Below are positions 1-7,323 of a DNA stretch of 33,796 nucleotides, piece by piece; positions within the stretch are counted from its first letter, which is position 1; each line of letters begins with the position of its first letter. Where the stretch lies: contig CAYXBZ010000004.1 of the NCBI GenBank assembly GCA_964463605.1, positions 1 through 33,796 on the forward strand. The letters run 5' to 3'. The notes below the pieces were generated by a model. It was given only the letters and a program-made list of their open reading frames with translations, searched no databases and had not been told where the DNA came from. This DNA comes from DAOLOF01 sp964463605. GTDB taxonomy: Bacteria > Patescibacteriota > Microgenomatia > UBA1400 > PJMF01. The translations under genes and the position numbers were made by a program.

Positions 1-179
1 ATGAGAGAGCGTTTCCTTTTGCTAACACGACTAGTTGTCCTTGAATTTTATAATGATAATCGTCAATTAGTTGCGCAATTATATAACAAAGCTTCTATTA
101 ATTCGTCAATCTGTAGCCAGATTTGATTAAAGATTTTTAGCAAACAAAAAAATAAGTCCATGTTTGAGAAGAAACTCAG

Positions 180-650
180 TTATTCATCTTGCATCTGAAT
201 TTCTTCAAATCGCCACTCAACTAAGTCACCAACTTCAAGACTAATTTGATCGCTTGATTGTTGGGCATACTCTCCATTAATATACACAGCCCAGTAGTAC
301 TCATTGGTTGCCGACTGACCATTTATGCTGGTCACAAATACACCAAAATCATATTGATCGTACTCAACCTCATTATCCTCGACTAACAAATCTAAAGGAG
401 TTTGACCCTCCAATCCAGCTTCAAGAAAATAAGCTGAAACAATATCAGACTCATCTGCAAGATTTTCATCAGATTTAAACGGCTGTTCTATTGAAAAATT
501 ATTTTTGAGATTATTCAATTGAGAGACAAACTCTGGATTACTGCTGATAGAAAACAATAAATAAGCCAACGCTAATAATCCTCCAAAAATCAAAGCAGGG
601 AAAAACTTTTTCTTTTTACCCTCTGATTGAGACTCTGTTAATTCAGTCAT
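180..650 (-). CDS. membrane-anchored DUF4430-like protein
   Basis: A 156-residue protein with a lysine-rich start, one membrane segment at about residues 17-35, a polar linker, and a C-terminal domain at about 80-150. That domain has the pattern of DUF4430 / transcobalamin-like C-terminal domains: a TPLDLL segment, then W120 with YINGEYA, then a GDLVEWRFE strand near the end. Such domains usually lie outside the cell and may bind a small ligand or take part in adhesion, so the likely topology is N-in with the domain outside. The start is the ATG preceded by TTGC with no Shine-Dalgarno. It is the last of four co-directional small membrane-protein genes. Function is unknown; the domain call is by pattern only. 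Confidence 0.75.
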   Translation of the reverse strand: MTELTESQSEGKKKKFFPALIFGGLLALAYLLFSISSNPEFVSQLNNLKNNFSIEQPFKSDENLADESDIVSAYFLEAGLEGQTPLDLLVEDNEVEYDQYDFGVFVTSINGQSATNEYYWAVYINGEYAQQSSDQISLEVGDLVEWRFEEIQMQDE

Positions 651-700
651 AGCAAGATTTAATTAATTAATTATTAATATTAATTGTTGAGGTGGAGAGT

Positions 701-1057
701 TTAGACTCCTGTAAATTTTTTTGGGTTATTCGCTTTTGATCTACCAGTAGAGCGCGATGCTTCTCTAATTTCAAGTACACTTCCTTCTTTCTTTGGAACA
801 GATTTTCCCAGTAAAAGATCAATCAATTCAGCTAAACTCATATCTCCAAATTTAAACTTAGCAATTTCAGGAAAGTCTTGAGAGGTTTCTTTCCATTTTG
901 CAGAAAAAAGATCTCTCAGTTCTTTTCCCTCTTGAGTTTTAAAAAGAAAATAGCTCGTTGAGCCAACAAAAAATCCCATCAATAATCCCAATCCAAACTG
1001 GTTAGTATCTTTTTCTTTTTTTTGAGAGGAAGTTGTATTAGATTGATTTTTTGACAT
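701..1057 (-). CDS. YtxH-like small membrane protein
   Basis: A 118-residue protein with a polar, Ser/Lys-rich N terminus, one membrane segment at about 22-40 (GLLMGFFVGSTSYFLF) followed directly by KTQEGKELRDLF, which is the usual YtxH arrangement of a glycine-rich membrane helix then an amphipathic helix. The tail is basic. The start codon overlaps the stop of the upstream DUF948-like gene by one base (TAATG), and a strong GGAGGGG Shine-Dalgarno lies inside that upstream gene, so the two are translationally coupled. YtxH and DUF948 proteins are often neighbours in other bacteria. The molecular role is unknown; envelope stress is the usual association for the family. Confidence 0.7.
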   Translation of the reverse strand: MSKNQSNTTSSQKKEKDTNQFGLGLLMGFFVGSTSYFLFKTQEGKELRDLFSAKWKETSQDFPEIAKFKFGDMSLAELIDLLLGKSVPKKEGSVLEIREASRSTGRSKANNPKKFTGV

Positions 1058-1335
1058 TACCCCTCCTTCGAATCTTTCTTGCGATTGAGAAAACCAACAA
1101 ACCCCTCAAAAACCTTAATCCCCGTTTTAACTCCAGCGGCGATCCCCGCTAGATTTTGCAGAGGCTGACCGAGACTTGCAACTCTTAATTCTGCCTGATG
1201 AGCAACGCTGTTAAGCTTATCAACAGTTTGACGAAAAGTCTTAAGCACAAGAAAAAGCTGAATGCCTACCGCTGTTAACACTGCAGTCAAAATAATGATT
1301 GAGCCAATAAGCACATAAGGTAAAATTTCAGTCAT
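1057..1335 (-). CDS. DUF948-like small membrane protein
   Basis: A 92-residue protein with one N-terminal membrane helix (about 6-32) followed by a long amphipathic helix and a basic tail ending NRKKDSKEG. This matches the DUF948 pattern: a membrane helix leading into a LKTFRQTVDKLNSV-type coiled segment. It is coupled by a one-base overlap to the YtxH-like gene downstream. There is no clear Shine-Dalgarno; an AT-rich leader containing the recurrent element described at 1358-1372 precedes the ATG. The family has no firm biochemical role. The call rests on architecture and on the YtxH neighbour. Confidence 0.6.
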   Translation of the reverse strand: MTEILPYVLIGSIIILTAVLTAVGIQLFLVLKTFRQTVDKLNSVAHQAELRVASLGQPLQNLAGIAAGVKTGIKVFEGFVGFLNRKKDSKEG

Positions 1336-1357
1336 ATGATTTTTAATGATTAATAAA

Positions 1358-1372
1358 TTCGCAAATTAGTAA
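1358..1372 (-). repeat. copy A of a recurrent leader element
   Basis: The 15 plus-strand bases TTCGCAAATTAGTAA recur exactly at 16517-16531, and close variants lie at 18398-18411 and 16008-16021. Each copy lies 10-23 bases upstream of a minus-strand start codon in the same orientation. In gene sense this copy reads TTACTAATTTGCGAA, ending 23 bases before the DUF948-like ATG. It may contain a -10-like TACTAAT. Confidence 0.5.
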
Positions 1373-1526
1373 CGCTTGACACAGCAATCTATTTTCAAGA
1401 GAACTTTGTTTTACTTTCCCAAGAACAAGCTCAACATGGCTTCAAACCGAATTCTCCTCTGACATGAACTCACTATATCACGACGAGATTGGTGAAATCG
1501 AGTCATAGTGACAGCAAGTTTTGATG

Positions 1527-2171
1527 CTAAAACCTTACATAAACAGTTCTTTGCTGAATGTTGGTTTTGCCTCTTTGGTCTGTAGACTCAATTGTGATAG
1601 TACTAATACCCTCCCGAGGAAGATAGACCTCCGTTCTGAATGAACCATCTGGCTGAATTGCCACTGGTTGAGCATTAACCGTCACTACCGATTCATTGTT
1701 AGTAATCCCGGTAACCACAATTTGAGAGGAGACAAACTCATTTTCTTCAGGAGAGTAAACTTCAAGTTGTGGAGGTCGATTGAGACTGTACCACTGCCAT
1801 CCGATATAACCCAGCAATGAGAAAAAAATAGTGGCTACAATTAACACAGCTACAGTCACCGGTCCCCACTTATTTTGTCGAGCTGATACCGAACTTGAAA
1901 ATTCTTTGGGAAGCAGTTCTCCTTGAGGATTTTCTTGATAATCTCGCCTCAAGATAGCTAGTAAAGACTTGTGATCTAGTCCAAAGGAGCGAGCATAGGC
2001 TTTTATAAACCCTTTGACATAAGTGCAGGGAGGTAGCTGGTCAAACTGATTGTTTTCAAGAGCCTGAAGATACTCAAGTTTAATGTGAGTTGACTCTGAT
2101 AATTGCTGTAGAGTAATACGCTGCTTTTGTCTTTCTTGAGCTAAAATTTGACCGATGGTCTTGGTTTGCAT
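1527..2171 (-). CDS. RodZ-like HTH / membrane / Ig-like protein
   Basis: A 214-residue protein with a helix-turn-helix of the HTH_25 (RodZ/XRE) type at about 7-75 (IGQILAQERQKQRITLQQLS, then KLEYLQALENNQFDQLP and YVKGFIKAYARSFGLD). A membrane helix at about 103-126 follows, then an outside domain from about 135 to the end with VNAQPVAIQPDGSF and GISTITIESTDQRG patterns typical of glucodextranase-B / Ig-like folds. This is the common short RodZ architecture, with the cytoplasmic part expected to contact MreB or other shape factors. No Shine-Dalgarno; the ATG follows TTGC as in two other membrane genes here. There are about 190 bases before the next gene, so it may not share a transcript with the DUF948/YtxH pair. 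Confidence 0.8.
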   Translation of the reverse strand: MQTKTIGQILAQERQKQRITLQQLSESTHIKLEYLQALENNQFDQLPPCTYVKGFIKAYARSFGLDHKSLLAILRRDYQENPQGELLPKEFSSSVSARQNKWGPVTVAVLIVATIFFSLLGYIGWQWYSLNRPPQLEVYSPEENEFVSSQIVVTGITNNESVVTVNAQPVAIQPDGSFRTEVYLPREGISTITIESTDQRGKTNIQQRTVYVRF

Positions 2172-2229
2172 AGCAAGTGATTAATAACAGCTTTTAATTA
2201 GAGAACAGTTATAAAGATTCGAAATTTAA

Positions 2230-2661
2230 TCAGGAAAAGATTTGATTCACCAACTTGGCAATTCTCGATCCTTCTGCCTGGTTACCCACCTTTTGCTTAA
2301 CTTTGCCGATGATAGGCCCAACTTGATCTAAACCTGTTTCTTCTTTAATTTGATTAATTATTTCTGCTAGCTCCTCGTCAGAAAGTTGCTGGGGAAGATA
2401 CTCTTGTAGGATCTCAATCTTTTGCTCTGCTTCCTCAACCAGATCATGTCTGTCGCCTTTCTTGTAATCTTGAATAGCGTCCTGCCACTGTTTAATGGTT
2501 TGCTGAGCCAGTTTTTGCACCTGCTCGTCATCAAGTGGACCAAGGTCAATTTCTTGGTTTTTAATTTTAGCTCTAAGCATGCGGATAGTGCCGAGCTTTA
2601 CCTCATCCTTGTCGCGCATAGCTTGCTTCATGTTTTCGAGTAGTTGATCTTGAAGTGACAT
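2230..2661 (-). CDS. yqeY: YqeY / GatB-like domain protein
   Basis: A 143-residue protein matching the YqeY family over its full length: an N-terminal helical half (MSLQDQLLENMKQAMRDKDEVKLGTIRMLRA) and a GatB/GatE C-terminal-like tail (ILQEYLPQQLSDEELAEII, GPIIGKVKQKVGNQAEGSRIAKLVNQ). The family normally has about 148 residues. The tail resembles the tRNA-binding end of the amidotransferase subunit GatB, but YqeY stands alone and its role is not settled. AAAGGA is a good Shine-Dalgarno before the ATG. It lies downstream of tRNA-Val on the same strand, separated by about 220 bases that can fold. Confidence 0.9.
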   Translation of the reverse strand: MSLQDQLLENMKQAMRDKDEVKLGTIRMLRAKIKNQEIDLGPLDDEQVQKLAQQTIKQWQDAIQDYKKGDRHDLVEEAEQKIEILQEYLPQQLSDEELAEIINQIKEETGLDQVGPIIGKVKQKVGNQAEGSRIAKLVNQIFS

Positions 2662-2782
2662 AATTCCTTTAAGTAATTTATTGGTTTGGATGTAATTGGT
2701 TGATGCAGCTAATTATTTTGAGCTTGAGTTGATGCGATTGATCTCGAAGCAAGCAAGTGCCTAAACTGCTAATTATTACGAC

Positions 2783-2863
2783 ATGCTATGAGCTTGCATT
2801 TGCGAGGCAGCCTCAGTGCATGAAGAGAAAACTTGCACCGTCAAGCTTCGCAATCATGAGCAT
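2783..2863 (-). other. candidate structured RNA element between tRNA-Val and yqeY
   Basis: Four complementary pairs are perfectly nested: 2783-2787 with 2859-2863 (ATGCT/AGCAT), 2800-2805 with 2848-2853 (TTGCGA/TCGCAA), 2809-2811 with 2845-2847, and 2816-2820 with 2834-2838 (GTGCA/TGCAC), closing on a 13-base A-rich loop. The stretch is richer in GC than the other spacers. No convincing reading frame runs through it. It lies just 3' of the tRNA in the tRNA's sense and would be on the same transcript. It could be a small RNA, a processing signal or a leader for yqeY. Which strand is active cannot be told from sequence. Confidence 0.35.
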
Positions 2864-2880
2864 AAACCTCAAGCGAACTG

Positions 2881-2954
2881 TGGACCCGAGCTGACTCGAA
2901 CAGCTGACCTCACGAATGTGAATCGTGCGCTCTAACCAACTGAGCTACGGATCC
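2881..2954 (-). tRNA. tRNA-Val (anticodon CAC)
   Basis: Read on the minus strand, all arms of a class I tRNA are present: a 7-bp acceptor stem (GGATCCG with CGGGTCC, one T-G pair), a D arm (GCTC/GAGC around AGTTGGTTA), an anticodon stem CACGA/TCGTG with loop TTCACAT giving anticodon CAC, a 5-base variable loop, and a T arm AGCTG/CAGCT with the standard TTCGAGT loop. The discriminator is A. The 3' CCA is not encoded (the following bases are CAG), so it must be added by the CCA-adding enzyme. It reads GUG valine codons. Confidence 0.95.
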
Positions 2955-2991
2955 TACTTTAAGCTTCTACGACTCAAAATAACTGTAGACG

Positions 2992-2997
2992 ATTATA
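2992..2997 (-). promoter_or_regulatory. -10 box for tRNA-Val
   Basis: A perfect TATAAT on the minus strand, 37 bases upstream of the tRNA 5' end, in the spacer between the tRNA and the divergent ComFC-like gene. The -35 region (CCTGAA-like) is weak. The expected start is near 2985, leaving a leader of about 30 bases to be removed by RNase P. Confidence 0.5.
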
Positions 2998-3055
2998 CAA
3001 CATCCTCATTAACTTCAGGAATTTTTCAGCAAAGATCGCTAAATTTAGGCTTGCA

Positions 3056-3712
3056 ATGATTAGAGATCATCTAACAACCTTTTTCGATAAAATTCTAGAT
3101 ATTATCTTGCCACCATACTGCGTTTGTTGTAAAAAAACTGGAAAGCTTTTGTGTGATCAATGCTACAGAGTAATTCATTTTAATCTTCAGCCAAACAGCA
3201 ACCGATTAATGAGCTGTGACTTTTTAGATCAAGTATGTGTTTTGGCTCTTTATCAACCACCAATCTCTAAATTAATTCAAGAACTCAAATATAAAAGAGT
3301 AAAGAAAACCGCCGAGCTACTAGCAAAGCTTCTTTATTATCATCTTAATATTCCTAAAACAGATTTCATCACTTGGGCTCCAATTTCACGAGGCAGAGTC
3401 AATGAGCGTGGTTTTAATCAAGCAGAGTTAATTGCAAAAAATATATCAAAATTAATAGAAGTACCTGCAATCAATTTACTCATTAAAAACAAAGAAACAA
3501 AGAAACAAGCCAAAAGTAGTTTAAAAGAGCGGATCACTAACTTAGAGGGAAGTTTTATCTTTAATCATTTTTATGGTGGATTAATCGATGATGCCTCAGT
3601 ATTAATTGTGGATGATGTGATTAGCACCGGCTCAACATTAAATGAATGTGCCAAGATCTTAAAAACTGCCAAAGCTAACAAAGTTGTCGGGTTGGCAGTT
3701 GCTCAAAGTTGA
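3056..3712 (+). CDS. ComFC-like phosphoribosyltransferase-fold protein
   Basis: A 218-residue protein of the ComFC / GntX family. It has an N-terminal four-cysteine zinc knuckle (C22, C25, C33, C36) followed by a type I phosphoribosyltransferase fold. The PRPP loop VDDVISTGST is at about 185-194, and WAPISRGRVNERGFNQAELIAK is the diagnostic ComF middle segment. In transformable bacteria ComFC acts inside the cell on incoming single-stranded DNA with ComFA and DprA; neither partner is in the window. It heads the plus-strand island and ends about 100 bases before the tmRNA. The Shine-Dalgarno is poor. The family call is firm; a role in DNA uptake is inference. Confidence 0.88.
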   Translation: MIRDHLTTFFDKILDIILPPYCVCCKKTGKLLCDQCYRVIHFNLQPNSNRLMSCDFLDQVCVLALYQPPISKLIQELKYKRVKKTAELLAKLLYYHLNIPKTDFITWAPISRGRVNERGFNQAELIAKNISKLIEVPAINLLIKNKETKKQAKSSLKERITNLEGSFIFNHFYGGLIDDASVLIVDDVISTGSTLNECAKILKTAKANKVVGLAVAQS

Positions 3713-3744
3713 TGGCATTGACCTAAACATAAGAAGTGAAAGAG

Positions 3745-3773
3745 TATACAAACTCGAGATAATATCTTATAAT
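3745..3773 (+). promoter_or_regulatory. tmRNA promoter
   Basis: A -35-like TATACA at 3745-3750, a 17-base spacer, and a perfect -10 TATAAT at 3768-3773. Transcription should start near 3780. The leader to the mature 5' end at 3816 carries a 7-bp hairpin, GATTGAT (3781-3787) with ATCAATC (3796-3802), probably removed during 5' processing. Confidence 0.65.
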
Positions 3774-3815
3774 ATGGTTAGATTGATGTTAAAAAATCAA
3801 TCAAGAGTACGCTAA

Positions 3816-4222
3816 GGGGATGTATTTGCTTAGACGTATCAGCTCATTAACAACTGCAGACCATCTTTGATCAAAAGATGTAAAACAGGATCAAAACATA
3901 ACTGCAAATAAAATTCGCAGTCTCGTTGCATCAGTTGGACAAGCCGTTACTGACTTGTTTCAACCAATTGCAGCTCCAGCTTACGCCTAATCGCGTAGGT
4001 CGGCATCCACTCGTTTCTTCTCACTGATGAGAGCAAGTGGGTGACAACTCAGTCAGTGTGACCGTTAGTTTTTTCATGCGCTAACTAGCATAAGACACAG
4101 CATGGCAGCAGAGAAAAAAGTTTGTTTATTTACTTTTTTCTGCTTGAGCAAAAATAAACTACGTCTGTAGATGTTGTTCTTAAGTTAGATAACGGACAGG
4201 GGGTCACACCCCCTCATCTCCA
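3816..4222 (+). ncRNA. ssrA: transfer-messenger RNA (tmRNA)
   Basis: A one-piece tmRNA of about 407 bases that rescues stalled ribosomes. The ends pair as a 7-bp acceptor stem: GGGGATG (3816-3822) with CATCTCC (4215-4221). This stem contains the G3-U70 pair that AlaRS needs, and the discriminator is A4222. CCA is not encoded. A TTAGACG segment stands where most tmRNAs have the D-arm-like TTCGACG. The resume codon is GCA at 3904 and the tag frame runs to TAA at 3988-3990, giving 28 residues that start ANKIRS and end APAYA. After it come pseudoknot-like stems, e.g. CCACT/AGTGG, GTTAG/CTAAC and a 10-bp AGAAAAAAGT/ACTTTTTTCT. The T arm is AGGGG (4198-4202) / CCCCT (4210-4214) with the unusual loop GTCACAC. 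Gene identity is very likely; the exact tag is read from the frame. Confidence 0.92.
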
Positions 4223-4248
4223 CAAAAAAATTTCAAGCTTGAGTGTGT

Positions 4249-4254
4249 TACAAT
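4249..4254 (+). promoter_or_regulatory. -10 box placed for a leaderless mRNA (nucleotidyltransferase)
   Basis: TACAAT lies six bases before the GTG at 4261, so the usual start point falls on the start codon itself. There is no Shine-Dalgarno upstream of either candidate GTG. The -35 region is poor. Confidence 0.4.
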
Positions 4255-4260
4255 TTTTCT

Positions 4261-5028
4261 GTGACAAAATCTCATTCCCGAATTAATGCTCTCATTTTAG
4301 CTGCCGGCTTCGGCACCAGGCTCAAAGAGGTTGGTCAAACAACCCCAAAGGGTTTATTTTTTAATTCTCAAGAGTTAAGCATTCTAGATTTAATGCTGCA
4401 ATCTCTAACAAAACAACCAGAGGTTGAACAAGTGGCTTTAGTTTCAAATAATCGTTTTTTTTCTCAATACCAGTCTCATCTCAATCAGAACTACTCAAAT
4501 CAAAAAATTACAATCTTGAACGATGGTGTTAATGAATCTGAAAACAGACGAGGCTCACTTGGAGACTTAGTTTTTGCTCTTGATAAGTTAGAGTGGTGGG
4601 ACAAAAATATTCTAGTTTTGCCCAGCGACAGAACTCCCGAAAATATTGTAGAAAAGATCATCTCTTTTTTTAGCCAGCATCCTGAATCATTTGTAACTTG
4701 CGTCAGCAAAGAACCAAAAGAAAACATCAAAAACAAATCTGGTTGTGCTGTGCTTAATGATCGGCAAGAGATCATCGAGTTCGAAGAAAAACCAGCAGAA
4801 CCCAAGTCAAACTTTAGAGGCTTGCCTTTTTACATTTTTCCCCAATCATCGCTCAAACTGCTAAAATCTTACCAAAAGAACAACCAAAACATGGACTCCC
4901 CAGGTAATATCGTTCCCTGGCTATTACAAAAGAAGTTTCCCGTTAAGGCTTGCATCACCCAACATTCTTCATTTGATATTGGTGATCTTGAAGAACTTCA
5001 GCAATTTCAGAAAGAGTATCAATTTTAG
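4261..5028 (+). CDS. sugar-phosphate nucleotidyltransferase-like protein
   Basis: A nucleotidyltransferase of the NTP_transferase fold, about 255 residues from this GTG. The signature LILAAGFGTRLKE...TPKG sits at the N terminus (about residues 11-30), where it binds the nucleotide triphosphate. VLPSD follows at about 118, IEFEEKP in the middle, and FDIGDLEELQQF at the C terminus. The family activates sugar or alcohol phosphates (for example to NDP-sugars) for envelope polymers. A GTG six codons upstream (4243) is also open; 4261 is preferred because it gives the normal short lead to LILAAG and sits behind a -10-like TACAAT. The gene ends 19 bases from the stop of convergent ftsK. The substrate cannot be told. 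Confidence 0.78.
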   Translation: MTKSHSRINALILAAGFGTRLKEVGQTTPKGLFFNSQELSILDLMLQSLTKQPEVEQVALVSNNRFFSQYQSHLNQNYSNQKITILNDGVNESENRRGSLGDLVFALDKLEWWDKNILVLPSDRTPENIVEKIISFFSQHPESFVTCVSKEPKENIKNKSGCAVLNDRQEIIEFEEKPAEPKSNFRGLPFYIFPQSSLKLLKSYQKNNQNMDSPGNIVPWLLQKKFPVKACITQHSSFDIGDLEELQQFQKEYQF

Positions 5029-5047
5029 TAATCGAGGGAGTTGGTAG

Positions 5048-7237
5048 TTAGCCAACTTGTTCAGATTGTTTCTGAGCTAAATAAACTTGAATTTGAGCGG
5101 TATTAACTTCTCTTGGCTTACTTCCTTCATGAGGGCCGATTAAATTAGCCTCAAAAAGTTGATCTAAAATACGAGCAGCTCGGTTATAACCTATGCTTAA
5201 TCTTCGCTGCAAGAGTGATGCTGAAGCCTTTCCCCCCTTCTGAAAAACTCTCACCGCCTCGTCAAACAACTCATCGATTTCCTCAGTTCCACCCACAGTT
5301 CCCAACTCATTAACCTTGAACTTGGTGGTAATATCTTTTTCATAATCTGGCTGATGTCCGTGCGACTTAAGATAATCTATTAAAGCCTTTGTTTCTTTTG
5401 GTGAAACATAAGTGCCCTGGACTCTTACCGGCTTTGCTCGATCTGGTGACAGAAACAACATATCTCCCTTGCCTAGTAGTTTTTCTGCCCCAGGTGAATC
5501 AAGGATCACTCTTGAGTCGGTTAATGAAGAAACATTAAAAGCAATCCTTGCAGGAATGTTGGCTTTAATTAATCCGGTGATTACATCAACGGAGGGACGC
5601 TGTGTAGATAAAACTAGATGAATTCCGACAGCTCTTGCCATCTGAGCAATGCGCGTAATTGAAGACTCTACATCTCCAGGCGCAAACAGCATGATGTCAG
5701 CCATTTCATCGATGAAAATCACCAAGTGAGGCATTGCTGCCAAGCCAGCCAATTCGTTGTAGCTTGAGATATCCTTAACTCCAACCTCTTCCAATAACTT
5801 ATAGCGCTTACCCATTAGTTGTTCAACCCACTTCAAAGCAGACACAACCTTTTTTGGTTCAACAATAACTTTTGTCAAAAGATGCGGTATATCATTATAC
5901 TGAGTTAACTCAACACGCTTCGGATCAACTAAGATTAAGTTTAACTCAGATGGACTTGCCCTAAAAAGCAACGAGCTTAAAAAGGTGTTAATACAGACAG
6001 ATTTTCCAGAACCGGTTGCGCCAGCAATCAGCAAGTGCGGCATCTGGGAGATATCAACAATAACCGAGTTACCTGCTACATCAATTCCCAAACCAACTGC
6101 TAACTTAGATGAGTGCTTTTTTAAAACCGATGAACCCAAAATTTCCCTTAAAGTTACATAAGACGGAGAACGATTGGGTACCTCAATTCCAACCAGAGAT
6201 CTACCAGCTATTGGCGCTTCGATTCTGATTTGACCAGTGGGTGCAGCCAGAGACATTGCCAAGTCAGTTGACAAGCTGGTAATTCTTGAGAGTTTTGTTC
6301 CTCGCGATACCTCTAGAGCATACTGAGTTACCGAAGGACCATAGTTCACCTCTTTTACCTCGGCTTGAATGCCAAATGACTGAAGGGTTCCTTCAATAAT
6401 ATCGGCATTTTGATTAACATCACCTCGATCAGCTTCACCGCCTTTCTCATCTGAAAGAAGGGAGAGTGGTGGATAATCCCAAACCAAAGGCATATTGCTT
6501 GGAGTTAACAAACTACCTGCGCCTAGATCTTCAGTTGATTCAGCTGGTTTTGAAGTTGGATTTGCCCCGGCAATCTGAGCATTGGTGGCAACAGCTGTTC
6601 CAGTTTGATCATCTCCAATTCCTTGTTTAATCAAATCAGGTTGTCCAACTTTAATCTGCTTTTCTTTTTTCGACAAATTTATTTTGGGAATTATTCCTTT
6701 GCGAGACTCTTTGGCCCGATCTATTTTTTTGTTTAATGCAGTTTCTTGATACTTTTTAATCAAGCCATTGATTGATTTAATTAACTCAACCAATGAAGAC
6801 TGCATCGCCACCAAGATTCCTACCACTATTAACCCAAAAGCCAAAATTAATACGCCAGCTGAGCTAATTAGCCTTGAAAGATTGTCGGCCGTCCTGATCC
6901 CAATTTCTCCTGTGCGAAAACCAATTAAAAAAGAAAACATCATGATCAGCAAGCCCAATAAAACATTTGGCTTGGCAAATTCCCAATCTGTTTGCAACAT
7001 AACCAAGCCACTTGATACAAAAATCAACGGCAAAAAAAATATGGCTAATCCTAGCTTGTTTGATAAAAAAGTATTGGTTTGCTGTAATATTAATCCTTGA
7101 CCAGAGAAGGATATCAGCACCATCAAACCAGCTAACATCAAAAATACCGCCACTATAGAATGCAGCGTTTGTGTCTCTATCTTGAGTTTTACTGGCTTAA
7201 CTTTGGATTTTCTTTTTCTTTTCTTTCGCTTTGGCAT
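5048..7237 (-). CDS. ftsK: DNA translocase FtsK/SpoIIIE
   Basis: A 729-residue FtsK with four membrane helices in the first 150 residues, a short linker, and the RecA-like motor. The Walker A GATGSGKS is near residue 405 and the Walker B LVIFIDEMAD near 507. The C-terminal gamma (winged-helix) domain IDELFDEAVRVFQKGGKASASLLQRRLSIGYNRAARILDQL is intact, so KOPS-like polar sequences are probably read. It pumps DNA at the division septum and helps resolve chromosome dimers. The linker (about 200-250) is Gly/Thr/Ala-rich and short. No Shine-Dalgarno; an extended -10 lies 12 bases upstream of the ATG, so the leader is a few bases at most. It is convergent with the nucleotidyltransferase. Confidence 0.97.
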   Translation of the reverse strand: MPKRKKRKRKSKVKPVKLKIETQTLHSIVAVFLMLAGLMVLISFSGQGLILQQTNTFLSNKLGLAIFFLPLIFVSSGLVMLQTDWEFAKPNVLLGLLIMMFSFLIGFRTGEIGIRTADNLSRLISSAGVLILAFGLIVVGILVAMQSSLVELIKSINGLIKKYQETALNKKIDRAKESRKGIIPKINLSKKEKQIKVGQPDLIKQGIGDDQTGTAVATNAQIAGANPTSKPAESTEDLGAGSLLTPSNMPLVWDYPPLSLLSDEKGGEADRGDVNQNADIIEGTLQSFGIQAEVKEVNYGPSVTQYALEVSRGTKLSRITSLSTDLAMSLAAPTGQIRIEAPIAGRSLVGIEVPNRSPSYVTLREILGSSVLKKHSSKLAVGLGIDVAGNSVIVDISQMPHLLIAGATGSGKSVCINTFLSSLLFRASPSELNLILVDPKRVELTQYNDIPHLLTKVIVEPKKVVSALKWVEQLMGKRYKLLEEVGVKDISSYNELAGLAAMPHLVIFIDEMADIMLFAPGDVESSITRIAQMARAVGIHLVLSTQRPSVDVITGLIKANIPARIAFNVSSLTDSRVILDSPGAEKLLGKGDMLFLSPDRAKPVRVQGTYVSPKETKALIDYLKSHGHQPDYEKDITTKFKVNELGTVGGTEEIDELFDEAVRVFQKGGKASASLLQRRLSIGYNRAARILDQLFEANLIGPHEGSKPREVNTAQIQVYLAQKQSEQVG

Positions 7238-7249
7238 AACAACTATTTC

Positions 7250-7258
7250 AGTATAGCA
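7250..7258 (-). promoter_or_regulatory. extended -10 promoter of ftsK
   Basis: In gene sense TGCTATACT: a TG dinucleotide, one base, and TATACT. It ends 12 bases before the ftsK ATG, giving an expected leader of only about 5 bases. An 8-bp hairpin (7272-7279 with 7286-7293) lies upstream in the same spacer; it has no T run and is not called a terminator. Confidence 0.45.
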
Positions 7259-7323
7259 GATAATACCAGGTCTGATCTAGATTTCTGGATCAGTCATCAA
7301 AACTGTAAGCTCCAAGTTAGATG

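Noticed and set aside
1..126. A 42-codon plus-strand frame opening with ATG at base 1, and an open minus-strand frame in the same stretch
   Set aside because: Both are short, cut by the window edge and show no recognisable motif; neither can be chosen. I see no supportable gene in 1-179.
2367..2643. Long opposite- or shifted-frame ORFs inside real genes (here inside yqeY; similar inside infB, dnaK, ftsK, pnp)
   Set aside because: They are shadows of well-supported genes, with no family motifs or translation signals of their own.
4225..4260. Terminator after the tmRNA
   Set aside because: The only symmetrical sequence is a 10-bp TCAAGCTTGA without a loop-forming stem and U run; readthrough into the nucleotidyltransferase cannot be excluded.
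7272..7293. Hairpin after RNase J as a terminator
   Set aside because: Only 8 bp with one wobble and no T run in the minus sense; it sits in the ftsK promoter spacer.
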